In this document: one piece after another, positions 1-9,012 of the stretch
How the letters are laid out: every line of letters begins with the position of its first letter
Numbering within the stretch: the stretch's first letter is position 1
NCBI RefSeq assembly: GCF_004919095.1
Contig: NZ_STGJ01000020.1
Span: forward strand, 1-58,412
Source: Crenobacter intestini
GTDB taxonomy: Bacteria; Pseudomonadota; Gammaproteobacteria; Burkholderiales; Chromobacteriaceae
DNA: 58,412 bases
Reading direction: 5' to 3'
Translations under genes and position numbers: made by a program
The notes under the pieces: generated by a model
Database searches by the model: none
What the model saw: the letters and a program-made list of their open reading frames with translations, nothing else
Told to the model about the DNA's origin: nothing

Positions 1-75
1 ATCCGGGCATGAGCAAACCTGCCTCAGCCCGCTACAAGACAACAAACTGGGCGAGTATGATGCCGCGCTCAAAGC
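1..75 (+). mobile_element. Relic of an IS5-family element (5' end of transposase)
   Basis: Bases 1 to about 75 match the start of the intact IS transposase at 49807-49885: both begin with the same residues (MSKPAxARYKTTNWA) and share the nucleotides after it. This copy has scattered substitutions and a one-base deletion near base 52 that shifts the frame, and similarity stops near base 75. The left end of the element would lie outside the window. It is a decayed fragment and cannot encode transposase. It lies in the same orientation as the complete copy. Confidence 0.8.
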
Positions 76-197
76 AGTATTCTGATGGCGTGAATAGTTC
101 AGACGGCGCAGATGCAAACGCTGCATGTCCCTTCCAACACGCTGCTCTCAGCGTATTTCAGACAAAAGCATCAGGCACGCTAGAAACGAAAATCGGC

Positions 198-785
198 CTA
201 GCATTCCAATGCTGCGAAGTGCTGCCGTACCCATTGCTCACAGCGTTCCCATAGCGCAGGTGCCCCCCGCTGGATGGTGGGGCCGTAGCGTTCCAGTACC
301 TGCTCCAGAGTGACGTTATTTTCTGTCCAGGTTCCCCCGCCGGTGCGGACATTGATCAATAGTGGCTGCACCCGATCCAGTGCCTTGGCAAATTTCGCAT
401 CGGCAGAGATGCCTTGCTCGAACTCCCGCCACAGTGCCAACAGCTCAGGTCCCTGCGCCCCCGGGATCATGCCGAACAGCCGCTTGGCCGCCAGCTCTTC
501 CTGCGCGGCCTGTAACGTAGCCGAAGGCATCTGGTGGATAGGCATGTCGCCAACGTCAACCTCGACAATGTCGTGGATCAACAGCATCTGGATCACCCGC
601 GACAGGTCGGCCTGCTCGTCTGCATAGTCCTTCAACAGCAAGGCATACATCGCCAGGTGCCAGGAGTGCTCGGCACTGTTCTCCTTGCGGCGACCATCCA
701 GCAGCGGCGACTGGCGGATCACGTTCTTCAGTTGATCAATCTCGCACAGGAAGGCGAGTTGCTGGTCCAAGCGGCTGGTGGGCAT
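198..785 (-). CDS. YfbR-like HD-domain phosphohydrolase
   Basis: A soluble protein of about 195 aa with a complete HD metal-binding set. Numbered from the ATG at 785: H40 in a SAEHSWH motif, H71-D72 in LLIHDIVEVD, then E75, D80 and a late D137. This order and spacing resemble YfbR, a 5'-deoxynucleotidase that removes phosphate from dNMPs; activity here is inferred. An in-frame TTG at 797 is an alternative start, and neither start has a good ribosome binding site. It is the last gene of the hsdR-hsdS-hsdM-small ORF run, 37 bases after its neighbour, so it is probably cotranscribed with the restriction system. Nucleotide metabolism or an accessory defence role are both possible. Confidence 0.85.
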   Translation of the reverse strand: MPTSRLDQQLAFLCEIDQLKNVIRQSPLLDGRRKENSAEHSWHLAMYALLLKDYADEQADLSRVIQMLLIHDIVEVDVGDMPIHQMPSATLQAAQEELAAKRLFGMIPGAQGPELLALWREFEQGISADAKFAKALDRVQPLLINVRTGGGTWTENNVTLEQVLERYGPTIQRGAPALWERCEQWVRQHFAALEC

Positions 786-822
786 GTGTGGTTTCAAGTT
801 ATTGAGATGAAAACGGACAGCC

Positions 823-1122
823 CTATGCCTTCAACCTCTGGCTAACCGGCAGGTCATCGTGCGAGGCGCGGTCGTATCGCTCCACGCGAACAACCTCAAG
901 CTCGGTGGCGGCCCCGTGGCGCTTTTGCATGATGGGTGCCATCGCCTTGGCGAAGCGATGGGCTAGCAACTCGTTGGACAGAAATGCTCCCTTCTCGCAG
1001 CCACAGATCCGCGTCGACGCCGACAGGTACGCCGCTCCTTGCATCAGCAGGGCGGCGGCAGGGCCACGTGGGTTCGGCGTATGGATGGCGACCATCCAAC
1101 CAAGCAGACGGCGGGTCGGCAT
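823..1122 (-). CDS. Small hypothetical protein between hsdM and the HD gene
   Basis: A 99-aa frame starts five bases beyond the hsdM stop (ATG at 1122) and ends 37 bases before the HD gene, which fits an operon position. The product has no signal peptide or membrane segment. It contains two cysteines in an ICGCEKGAF stretch and a helical middle (AHRFAKAMAPIMQKRHG). I do not recognise a family. The alternative start is the ATG at 1095. Amino acid composition and the tight spacing argue for a real gene, but no known domain confirms it. Confidence 0.5.
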   Translation of the reverse strand: MPTRRLLGWMVAIHTPNPRGPAAALLMQGAAYLSASTRICGCEKGAFLSNELLAHRFAKAMAPIMQKRHGAATELEVVRVERYDRASHDDLPVSQRLKA

Positions 1123-1126
1123 CCGT

Positions 1127-2587
1127 CTAGCGCCCCGGCAGCGCGGCGGCCACGTCGCGAAAGGCAGCCAGCGCGGCCTCCAGGTGTTCGATGATTTCCT
1201 GCTGCAACACGTCGGGCGGCGGCAGGTCATCGAGGTTGTCCAGGCTATCATCCTTCAGCCAGAAGACATCCAGGCTCGCCTTGTCGCGGGCAACCAGCTC
1301 ATCGTAGCTGTAGTACTTGAAGCGCTCGGTCTCGTGACGCTCATGGCGGTTGGCCGGGTGGTAGCACGCGATGAAGTCCTGCAGGTCGTCAAACTTGAGC
1401 GGACGCGTCTTCAGCGTGAAGTGCTTGTTGGTGCGCAGGTCGTAGAACCAGACCCCCTTGGTGTGCACATGGCCATCCTTGGGCGCGTTGTCGAAGAACA
1501 CCACATTGGCCTTGACCCCTTGCGCGTAGAAGATGCCGGTCGGCAGGCGCAAGATGGTGTGCACATCGCAGGTTTCCAGCAGCTTGCGGCGGATCTTCTC
1601 GCCGGCCCCCCCTTCAAACAGCACGTTGTCGGGCAACACCACGGCTGCCTGGCCGTTCACCTTCAGCATGCTGACGATGTGCTGCAGGAAGTTAAGCTGC
1701 TTGTTTGACGTGGTCTCCCAGAAGTCCTGCCGCTGGTAGACCAGTGCTTCTTTGTCCTCTTCACCCTCTTCGTTGGTGATGAGCATGCTGCTTTTCTTGC
1801 CGAAAGGCGGGTTGGCCAGCACGTAATCGACCTTGCGCGCAGGCTCGGCAATCAACGCGTCCGAACGCTCCACCGAAGGCTCGCCCTCCAGTTCTCCGAT
1901 GTTGTGCAGGAACAGGTTCATCAGGCACAGCCGGCGCGTATTGGGAACGATCTCGTTGCCGTAGAAGGTCTGGTCGCGCAGGAATTCCTTCTGCCGTTTG
2001 TCGAGGCGGGTACCGGGGCGGGTCAGCCAGTGGTACGCCCCCAGGAAAAAGCCGCCGGTCCCGCAAGCCGGGTCGGCGATGGTCTTCATCGGCTCGGGCT
2101 GTACGCAGGTTACCATCGCCTCGATCAGCGGACGCGGGGTGAAGTACTGGCCGGCGCCGCTCTTGGTGTCTTCGGCGTTCTTCTGCAGCAGCCCCTCGTA
2201 CAGGTCGCCCTTGGTGTCCGCGTCCAGGCTGATCCAGTTTTCGGCGTCGATCATCTGCACCAGCCGGTGCAGCTTGGCCGGGTCCTGGATCTTGTTCTGC
2301 GCCTTGAAGAAGATCGCGCCCAGCATGCCATCCTGCTGGCCGAGCTGATAGAGGGTCGCCAGGTAGTGCGCCTCCAGCGGCTCACCGGAGCGGGCCACCA
2401 GGTTGGGCCAATCGTAGCCGGCCGGAATGCGGGTATTGCGGCTGTACGGCGGCTGGGCGTATTCGTGCGCCAGCTTCAGGAACAGCAGGTAGGTCAGCTG
2501 CTCCAGATAGTCGCCGTAACCGACACCGTCGTCGCGCAGGGTGTGGCAGAAGTTCCAGACTTTCTGGACCAGGGAAGAGGTATTCAT
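1127..2587 (-). CDS. hsdM: Type I restriction-modification system, methyltransferase subunit HsdM
   Basis: A 486-aa N6-adenine methyltransferase subunit. An N-terminal helical region (residues 1-130, as in HsdM_N) precedes the S-adenosylmethionine-binding core. Visible motifs are GAGQYFTPRPLIEAM (about 144-158), the SAM loop DPACGTGGF (172-180) and the catalytic NPPFG (259-263). With HsdS it would methylate the host recognition site, and with HsdR as well it forms the cleaving complex. It lies 78 bases after hsdS in the unusual order R-S-M. Length and motifs look intact. Confidence 0.97.
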   Translation of the reverse strand: MNTSSLVQKVWNFCHTLRDDGVGYGDYLEQLTYLLFLKLAHEYAQPPYSRNTRIPAGYDWPNLVARSGEPLEAHYLATLYQLGQQDGMLGAIFFKAQNKIQDPAKLHRLVQMIDAENWISLDADTKGDLYEGLLQKNAEDTKSGAGQYFTPRPLIEAMVTCVQPEPMKTIADPACGTGGFFLGAYHWLTRPGTRLDKRQKEFLRDQTFYGNEIVPNTRRLCLMNLFLHNIGELEGEPSVERSDALIAEPARKVDYVLANPPFGKKSSMLITNEEGEEDKEALVYQRQDFWETTSNKQLNFLQHIVSMLKVNGQAAVVLPDNVLFEGGAGEKIRRKLLETCDVHTILRLPTGIFYAQGVKANVVFFDNAPKDGHVHTKGVWFYDLRTNKHFTLKTRPLKFDDLQDFIACYHPANRHERHETERFKYYSYDELVARDKASLDVFWLKDDSLDNLDDLPPPDVLQQEIIEHLEAALAAFRDVAAALPGR

Positions 2588-2665
2588 GGGGTCATCCTGA
2601 ATTTTGGGTGAACGCGGTCACCTGCTTGCCCGTCACCGGCCGGCGACGGACACACGCAGCAATTT

Positions 2666-4234
2666 TTAGGCGGTCTTGGCCCTGCGCCCGCGCGGCTTCT
2701 TCACTGCCGCCTGTTCGGCGCGCACGGCACGGATGCGCGCCAACAACACGCTGGCAGGCTCGTCGTTCGGGTCCTGCGGCACCAGTTCGCCGGCGAAGGC
2801 AGCACGCAGGATGTTTTGGCGTTGGGCGGAGGCTTGCTTGATGGAAATCTCCGCCGCCTGAACTTGATCCGCTGCCGCGCTAAGTTGCTCCTCCAGCAAC
2901 TCAGAAATGACATGTTGTTCAGCTTCTGGAGGTAGGGGAACTGGAGTCCGTTTAACGTCCTGTTGATTAATGCTGGCTTGATTAACAGCCCATTTGGAAT
3001 CACGAATTAGCCTGTTACGCCCAACATCTGATCCTAAGTAGTGAGAAACGTAACCTCCAGAGACTGAGCTAGCCAAGCTAAATCGCATCATATTAGACTC
3101 AAAAAGAACACCATTAAGAACCTTCCCAACCAGCAAAGATTTACCAAGGTGCGTCATGCTGTTCACACGGTTGATGACTAGATCGCCAGCAACTAGTGAG
3201 TAAGTATTTTTTGTTTCTTCATCGGCATCAACGAGATTCAGATCAGATTTATTGCGACACCAACCTATCTGGTAATCGTCGATACGTAGGATTGGCACTC
3301 CAAAACCATAGCGGCTTGCGGGTAAGTACAAACCATTTTGAGGACCATCACTGATCAAAGAATCTAAGCTCGCCCACACCCACCCTTCCGGCAGCGCCGG
3401 CAGGCCGGTGGTGTCCGGGGTGACGGGTTCGGGGTACTTCTGTTGCCAGTTCTTGGGTGGGGTCTTGCCTTGCTCGGCAAACTTGGCCAATTGCCTGGCT
3501 TCCCAACGGGCGCGGCGCTCGCTGAGGATGCGCGCCAGCAGTTGCTCGCCGCTCTCGCTGACCGTGTGCTGCGCTCGCCAGTCGGCGGTGAGCGCCCCTT
3601 CGACGGCCGCCTTGAGCAGCGACTGGCGGTATTGCGCCAACTTCTGCTGCGCGGCCTTGAGCTCGGCCACGCCGGCGTCGAGGTCGGACAGCAGCTCTTC
3701 GAGCTTGGCGACGATGCGGGTTTGTTCTGGCAAGGGACACAGTCGCGCCTTGAGAGTTCGTATCTTCGTGAGATTGACGCGAGGTCGTGTCGTGCCTTTG
3801 GTTTGCCCCTTAAACTGTTCAACCATGTATTCGGCATTGATCTGATAGCAAAGGTAATCACGATCAATCCACGGATGCGTCAGGCGGGCACGAACAACGT
3901 CTGCAACCAGAACGCCTCTCGGAATGCTACTCGGAGCAAGGCACGCTTTTCCAAGTGGGTCGCCCAGCTTCGTGATGAGGATGTCGCCCGGTGCAAATGT
4001 ATGGCGAGCCAACTCCTCAGCCTTGTGGTCGGTTACATACTGAATGTTTTTGGCGATGAACCGATTCCGATCAATGTTTTGCAGCCGCGCAATTGGAATA
4101 CCCGCAGAGACATACTCGCTTGCCTTGAGGTTCGAGCCAAATGGGCCATCAACGATGTCGTCGCCGGGCTGCGAGAACAAATCCCCGAACTCCAGCTCAA
4201 TCCATCCGTGTGGCAATTCTTGATTCTCACTCAC
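2666..4234 (-). CDS. hsdS: Type I restriction-modification system, specificity subunit HsdS
   Basis: A 522-aa DNA-recognition subunit. It has two target recognition domains (roughly residues 10-165 and 285-435), each followed by a helical spacer: the first after PLPEQTRIVAKLEELLSDLD, the second after PLPPEAEQHVISELLEEQL. A basic tail (KKPRGRRAKTA) closes the protein. The start codon overlaps the hsdR stop as ATGA, so translation is coupled. Recognition domain 2 (about 2880-3370) is visibly AT-richer than its surroundings, as expected when these domains are exchanged between strains. The target sequence cannot be read from the protein. Confidence 0.95.
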   Translation of the reverse strand: MSENQELPHGWIELEFGDLFSQPGDDIVDGPFGSNLKASEYVSAGIPIARLQNIDRNRFIAKNIQYVTDHKAEELARHTFAPGDILITKLGDPLGKACLAPSSIPRGVLVADVVRARLTHPWIDRDYLCYQINAEYMVEQFKGQTKGTTRPRVNLTKIRTLKARLCPLPEQTRIVAKLEELLSDLDAGVAELKAAQQKLAQYRQSLLKAAVEGALTADWRAQHTVSESGEQLLARILSERRARWEARQLAKFAEQGKTPPKNWQQKYPEPVTPDTTGLPALPEGWVWASLDSLISDGPQNGLYLPASRYGFGVPILRIDDYQIGWCRNKSDLNLVDADEETKNTYSLVAGDLVINRVNSMTHLGKSLLVGKVLNGVLFESNMMRFSLASSVSGGYVSHYLGSDVGRNRLIRDSKWAVNQASINQQDVKRTPVPLPPEAEQHVISELLEEQLSAAADQVQAAEISIKQASAQRQNILRAAFAGELVPQDPNDEPASVLLARIRAVRAEQAAVKKPRGRRAKTA

Positions 4235-7011
4235 GCGACCAACTCCATATTCATTTCATTCATTAGCGTATCCAGTTCTGTGCCGAACAGTCCCCACGCC
4301 TTCTGCAAGCCGCCCTTGTCCGCCAGTTCGGCGTAATCAAAATCGTCTCGGCTGATGCTGCAACTGCTGGCGATATGGTCTTTCATGCTGCGCAGCCAGT
4401 CGGTCTGCTCCGGTGTGAACGAAGTGCCGCGCTGCGCGTTGTGGCGGAAGATCCACGCCTGGAAGCGGCGGTCTACCTCGTCGGCAAACGGTTTCAATTC
4501 GCCGTCAAGCCCTAGCGCGAAGCGCACCAGCGACACCAGGTCGGTCAGCTGGCGCTTGCGGTCGGCGCCTTTCACCTGCGCGGCCTGCACCCGGGCGTAC
4601 GCGCTCCACAGCCGTTCGCTGGTGAGCATCAGCGGGGGTTTGCTCAGGTGTTCGTGCAGCGCTTCGAGCATGTCGAAGGTGAGTGCACGGCGCTGGTAGG
4701 GCTGCTGGTAGAAAAAGCCGAGTGCGGCGATTTCGTCCTTGTGCTGTTGCAGAGTGTCGGCGAACTGCTGGATCGTGGCGCGGGCCTGCGCTTCGGCCTG
4801 CTGGGAGAACCCCGAGAAGGTTAACGTATCGGGGTTGGTATGGTCGATGATCTGCTCGCGCTCACGGCGAGCATTTTCAATCTCTTCACGCAGTTGCGGC
4901 GCGTCGAACGGCTCGCATGCCGCCGCGACCCGCTCGGCACGGGCGGTGGCAATTTCTTCCGGCAACAAGGTGTCTTCGCTGCGGCTGATGCCCTGCGCTT
5001 TGGCGGTGGCCAGCGCAGTCTCAATGATGGCGTCCGGGTTGAGCGCGCTGATCAGCCCCTTGCCCAGTTCGGCAACCGGAATGCCCTGGCTCGCCTGTGC
5101 GATCCGGGCCTGCGCCTTGGCGTCCAACTGCTTGGCCAGCCTGATCAAGCGGTTGCCCAGGCTCAGCACAGTGTCGTCGTCGCGGCTGCCCATGGCGACG
5201 CCTTGCAGAAGGTCTTTCAGCGCCACGCCAGGTTTTTTCTCCAGCGGGCGACTTTCGGTCTTCAGCGATTTCTCCACACCTACCGCGTCAATCAGCACGA
5301 AACGGGTCTTGGCACCGTCCGCCTTGCCGCTGACACGCTTCAAGCCATCTGCGTCCAGGCTGCGCACTCCGCGCCCCTTCATCTGTTCGTAGTAGCCCCT
5401 GGAGCGCACGTCGCGCATGAACAGCAGCACTTCCAGCGGTTTGACGTCGGTGCCAGTGGCGATCATGTCCACCGTCACCGCGATGCGCGGGTGGTAGTCG
5501 TTACGGAAACTGGCCAGCACGCCGTCGGCGTCTTTTTCGCTGTACGTCACCTTGCGGCAGAAGGCGTTACCCTGGCTGTAGACCTCGCGCACGATGTTGA
5601 TGATGTCGTCTGCGTGACTATCTGTCTTGGCGAAGATCAGGGTCTTGGGTACTTCGTTGTCGCGTGCCGGGAAGATCTGCGTTTCCACCGCCGTTTTCAT
5701 GGCCTGGATCACCTGCCGGATCTGGCTTGGGTTGACCACCGAACGGTCCAGCTCCTTGCCGCTGTAGACGACGTCTTCGTCGACTTCTGCCCAGCGCTTC
5801 TTGCGGGTAGCGCGGTCGCGATGATCCACCCATTCGCGGGCCTTGAGTTCGGCGCCCTTACGGGTGACCTCGGTTTCGATCTCCCACACGTCGTAACCGA
5901 CGTTGACACCATCCACCACCGATTGCTCGTAGGTGTATTCAGCGACGATGTTTTCGTTGAAGAAGCCGTAGGTGCGCTTGTCCGGCGTTGCCGTCAGCCC
6001 GATCAGCTTGGCGTCGAAGTAGTCGAGCACCTGCTTCCACAGGTTGTAAATGCTGCGGTGGCACTCGTCGATCACGATGAAGTCGAATGTCTCCACCGGT
6101 ACCGCCGGGTTGTATCGGACGAACTTTTCCTGCTTGGCTGTTTGCTGCACTTCGTTGAGCGACATATCTTCGGCCGACTCGTCGATCGGCTCGCCACTCA
6201 GAATGGCGTACATACGCTGGATGGTGCTGATGCACACTTGCGCGTGTGGGTCGATGTTGGGGGAAGCCAGTTGCTGCACGGCGTAGAGCTCGGTGAACTT
6301 GCGATGGTCGTCCGGTGGGGTGTACGCCATGAACTCCTGATGCGCCTGCTTGCCCAGGTTGCGGGTATCGACCAGGAACAGGATGCGCTTGGCACCGGCG
6401 AACTTGAGTAGGCGGTACACCGCGGTGATGGCGGTGAAGGTCTTGCCGGCCCCCGTGGCCATATGCACCAACGCGCGGGGCTTGTTCTGCGCCAGCGATT
6501 TCTCCAGGCCGGTGACCGCGCTGATCTGGCAATCGCGCAGCTTGCTGGTGGGCAAGGCCGGCATCTGCTCGGCCAAGCGGCGACGCAAGGTTTGAGCTTG
6601 CCGTAGCCACCCCTGTAGCGTTTCAGGCTTGAAGAAATGAAACAGCTCGCGTGAGCGCGGGAGCGGGTCGGCGTTATCGGTAAAGCGAATGACCTGGCCC
6701 GTTGCCTCGAACAGGAAGCGCAAAGGGGTATCGTCCTTGCGCCATTTCAGGCTGGACGCCGCGTAGCGCTCTGTCTGGCTCTCGGTCGCCGTCAGGTTCT
6801 CGCCAGCCGTATCCTTCTTGGCCTCGATGACCCCCACGGCTTCACGGCCCACAAACAGCACGTAGTCAGCCGGCCCGCTGTCGGTCGGGTACTCGCGAAT
6901 GGCGACGCCTACACCGGCAGACAGGTTGAATTCCTTCATGTCCTGGATGACCCAGCCGGCTTGTTGCAGCCGCTCGTCAATGTACTGCCGTGCTTTGGCT
7001 TCAGGCGTCAC
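4231..7011 (-). CDS. hsdR: Type I restriction enzyme, translocase/endonuclease subunit HsdR (EcoEI-like)
   Basis: A 926-aa restriction subunit. Numbered from the GTG start, the nuclease motif is GPADYVLF (46-53) plus VIEAKK (61-66). The SF2 motor follows with Walker A ATGAGKT (185-191), DECH (315-318), GLTATP, and a TGTDVKPLEVLLF/GRGVR helicase C part; the C-terminal third resembles the EcoEI_R_C region. I chose GTG at 7011 because homologues begin near VTPEAKARQYIDERL and a GGAAAGGT ribosome binding site lies at 7018-7025; the longer ATG frame from 7089 adds 26 atypical residues. It is first in the operon and overlaps hsdS by four bases. Confidence 0.95.
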   Translation of the reverse strand: MTPEAKARQYIDERLQQAGWVIQDMKEFNLSAGVGVAIREYPTDSGPADYVLFVGREAVGVIEAKKDTAGENLTATESQTERYAASSLKWRKDDTPLRFLFEATGQVIRFTDNADPLPRSRELFHFFKPETLQGWLRQAQTLRRRLAEQMPALPTSKLRDCQISAVTGLEKSLAQNKPRALVHMATGAGKTFTAITAVYRLLKFAGAKRILFLVDTRNLGKQAHQEFMAYTPPDDHRKFTELYAVQQLASPNIDPHAQVCISTIQRMYAILSGEPIDESAEDMSLNEVQQTAKQEKFVRYNPAVPVETFDFIVIDECHRSIYNLWKQVLDYFDAKLIGLTATPDKRTYGFFNENIVAEYTYEQSVVDGVNVGYDVWEIETEVTRKGAELKAREWVDHRDRATRKKRWAEVDEDVVYSGKELDRSVVNPSQIRQVIQAMKTAVETQIFPARDNEVPKTLIFAKTDSHADDIINIVREVYSQGNAFCRKVTYSEKDADGVLASFRNDYHPRIAVTVDMIATGTDVKPLEVLLFMRDVRSRGYYEQMKGRGVRSLDADGLKRVSGKADGAKTRFVLIDAVGVEKSLKTESRPLEKKPGVALKDLLQGVAMGSRDDDTVLSLGNRLIRLAKQLDAKAQARIAQASQGIPVAELGKGLISALNPDAIIETALATAKAQGISRSEDTLLPEEIATARAERVAAACEPFDAPQLREEIENARREREQIIDHTNPDTLTFSGFSQQAEAQARATIQQFADTLQQHKDEIAALGFFYQQPYQRRALTFDMLEALHEHLSKPPLMLTSERLWSAYARVQAAQVKGADRKRQLTDLVSLVRFALGLDGELKPFADEVDRRFQAWIFRHNAQRGTSFTPEQTDWLRSMKDHIASSCSISRDDFDYAELADKGGLQKAWGLFGTELDTLMNEMNMELVA

Positions 7012-7166
7012 GCGATGACCTTTCCGTGCTGAATGCCACACAGTCAGAGTGAACGGGTGGCCGCGATGATGTAACCAATCTAGGGTCATAGATGGTACCT
7101 CAAGATGGACATCATCAATAATGACATTGGTTTTTTCGTCGTCGACTTAACGCAAGGAAAATCCAC

Positions 7167-7397
7167 ATGAGGGCAGTGATACTCAGCCTGTGCACCGAAC
7201 TGGCCTGGCTGCTGCTCGGCGCGCTTCCATTCCTGCTGACTGCCTGGTGGATCTACGGGCCAGACCCGCTCGACGTTCTGCTGGGCAGCTTTGTGCTGAT
7301 GATGTTGCTCTTAATGCCATTGCTGGCGCTGCTCGCCCTCAGCAGTCTGCTGGGCTGCATCTTTGCACGGCAGGTGCACGGGTTAGGGCAGTGGTGA
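7167..7397 (+). CDS. Small hydrophobic membrane protein, unknown function
   Basis: A 76-aa protein, transcribed divergently from hsdR. It is almost wholly hydrophobic, with about two membrane segments (ILSLCTELAWLLLGALPFLL and VLLGSFVLMMLLLMPLLALL). An AAGGAAAA ribosome binding site sits seven bases before the ATG, which supports it as real. No family recognised. Its stop overlaps the start of a 29-codon frame (TGATG). Confidence 0.55.
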   Translation: MRAVILSLCTELAWLLLGALPFLLTAWWIYGPDPLDVLLGSFVLMMLLLMPLLALLALSSLLGCIFARQVHGLGQW

Positions 7398-7486
7398 TGA
7401 AAGCCATTCTTTCCTTATTACAGTTCTGTGCAAGGCTTAAAGCCTGGGCGCTTTTAAGCGGCCGTCGTCATCGCGACACACTCTAG
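7397..7486 (+). CDS. Possible 29-aa peptide coupled to the small membrane protein
   Basis: A 29-codon frame starts within the stop of the preceding gene (TGATG overlap), so it could be translated by coupling. It begins MKAILSLLQFCARLKAW and ends in a basic tail (SGRRHRDTL), an amphipathic pattern. There is no independent ribosome binding site. It may be spurious. Confidence 0.25.
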   Translation: MKAILSLLQFCARLKAWALLSGRRHRDTL

Positions 7487-7651
7487 TCGCCACTTTGCAG
7501 AGGCAGCGCAGCCTTGATTTTTGCTACTGCGGCTAGGCTCACGCTTCGGGTGGCTTTGAGAAATTGTCGAGGTATGATGCCTATGCTGCCCCTTGTAGCG
7601 TAATGCGTTAACCTAGTGAAGTCGCCATGCAGAGTAGGAAGGAATCGATTG

Positions 7652-7990
7652 ATGTTGCCACCTGATACGCCACGAACTAACGAACAAATCGAAGTTGAGA
7701 TTGCTAAATTACAGGCCGAGTTGAGGGAGCGAAAACAAAAGGAAAGGAAAGACGCGCTTGTGATGATCAAACCGTTGATCGTCCAATACCAATTCACTCT
7801 CAAAGAGCTTGGGCTGGACTCTGGTGAAGCTCCTGCGGCCATGAAGACAAAGGCTACTCCAGGGATGACTTACCAAAACCCTAAGAATCCAGATCAAATT
7901 TGGAAAGGCCATGGTCGTCAGCCAAAGTGGATAAAAGATGAACTCTCAGCAGGCAAGACGATGAAAGATTTGGAGGCGAAGCAGTCATAA
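7652..7990 (+). CDS. H-NS-family nucleoid/silencing protein
   Basis: A 112-aa H-NS-like DNA-binding protein. Residues about 10-50 are a charged helical oligomerisation region (EQIEVEIAKLQAELRERKQK), then a linker. The C-terminal DNA-binding motif is YQNPKNPDQIWKGHGRQPKWI (about 74-94), which matches the W-x-G-x-GR-x-P loop that inserts into AT-rich minor grooves. I chose the ATG at 7652 because AGGAAGGA precedes it by seven bases; longer upstream starts lack this. It stands at the edge of the AT-rich island, so local silencing of transferred DNA is plausible. It is shorter than classical H-NS and could also act as a modulator. Confidence 0.9.
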   Translation: MLPPDTPRTNEQIEVEIAKLQAELRERKQKERKDALVMIKPLIVQYQFTLKELGLDSGEAPAAMKTKATPGMTYQNPKNPDQIWKGHGRQPKWIKDELSAGKTMKDLEAKQS

Positions 7991-8016
7991 CTGTCCACCT
8001 CTTCATCTTAGATTAG

Positions 8017-8673
8017 TTAGGCCCGGCTGGCACCAAATCCATGGCTTCCATCCCCATAGACTTTGGTGTCTGCCTTGCAGAGATAGCTGGTTCTGTAGAA
8101 AAAATCTGCCTGGCTGTCTCTATCATCACGTCGCAGCCTATAACAGGCATTACGTGGTATCTCTACCAGTCCTCTCACTTCCCCTACGTGCAAGCACAAT
8201 GCACTTGCCCAAGCCTCTTCTAGCCTATGGAACATGTTTCTGCTTTCAGAGCAGAAGTTTCCTAATGTGCAGAATGCGTCATTGTTCAGCAGAATTGCTA
8301 TGTGGTAATGCGGATTTCTCTCCTCGCTAAACTCTCTTGCCCAGACGTATCTTACGTTGCTGTCATGAGCGTATGGACGCTCCTGACGTACCTTGTGTCG
8401 ATTGTGTCGTATCTTTGCTTTGAACGATTCGATAAATCGTTCCATTACAATGTTGGTCAGAAATGAATTGTGAATTAGAATTCCTGTCGGAAGTCTTAAG
8501 TCAACCCGAAAGGCAAATGTACGAGGATGTTGATTGATAGAGTTGACCATTGTCTGGTATAGGCGTTCCAGATAGTTGCGTATGAATGGTCCTTTTTCTG
8601 TCTGGATAGGAAGTCCCTTGTAAGCGTGCTCGTAATGAAGAATCAGATTTGTGTTGTGTGGGTGGCGAATCAT
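8017..8673 (-). CDS. Inovirus Gp2 / YagK-YfjJ-type HUH protein
   Basis: A 218-aa protein of the family found in inovirus genomes (Gp2) and in the E. coli prophage genes yagK and yfjJ. The diagnostic stretch is RYVWAREFSEERNPHYHIAIL (residues about 108-127), which contains the His-hydrophobic-His pair (H122, H124) of HUH endonucleases. A role in rolling-circle replication of the element is likely by family but unproven here. A GGAG site lies about eight bases before the ATG. It is transcribed with alpA behind it, as is common in P4-like or satellite elements. Confidence 0.8.
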   Translation of the reverse strand: MIRHPHNTNLILHYEHAYKGLPIQTEKGPFIRNYLERLYQTMVNSINQHPRTFAFRVDLRLPTGILIHNSFLTNIVMERFIESFKAKIRHNRHKVRQERPYAHDSNVRYVWAREFSEERNPHYHIAILLNNDAFCTLGNFCSESRNMFHRLEEAWASALCLHVGEVRGLVEIPRNACYRLRRDDRDSQADFFYRTSYLCKADTKVYGDGSHGFGASRA

Positions 8674-8790
8674 GTTTGTACTCCAGTGGTGATGTTCATA
8701 TGTTCACCTAGCTGGGTAATTTTTGACTGATAACGATAGGTGTAGTTTTTGTTTCTAGAATGTAATCGATAATCCATTTAGTAGTGTTGT

Positions 8791-9009
8791 TTAGTGCCGT
8801 GAGTATGTCTTGTGTCTATATATTACCAATACAGAAAGAAAGCGTATTGCGGTCTTGGTTATTTGTACTTGAATAGTTCGGTAGGACTTCAGATTTTTCT
8901 GTTGTTTCTGGTCTGGAAAATTATCATTGCCGGTTGGTAATCGATCGTGACGATTAGGCAGGGTAATGGGTTGTAAATGTAATGGTGTTGTTTCATTTGT
9001 TTCTTTCAT
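8791..9009 (-). CDS. Doubtful small ORF after alpA
   Basis: A 72-codon frame begins three bases after the alpA stop and ends about 120 bases before the HUH gene. It is polar and basic, with no recognisable domain and no ribosome binding site. Its position between two cotranscribed genes is the only support. Confidence 0.3.
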   Translation of the reverse strand: MKETNETTPLHLQPITLPNRHDRLPTGNDNFPDQKQQKNLKSYRTIQVQITKTAIRFLSVLVIYRHKTYSRH

Positions 9010-9012
9010 TGG

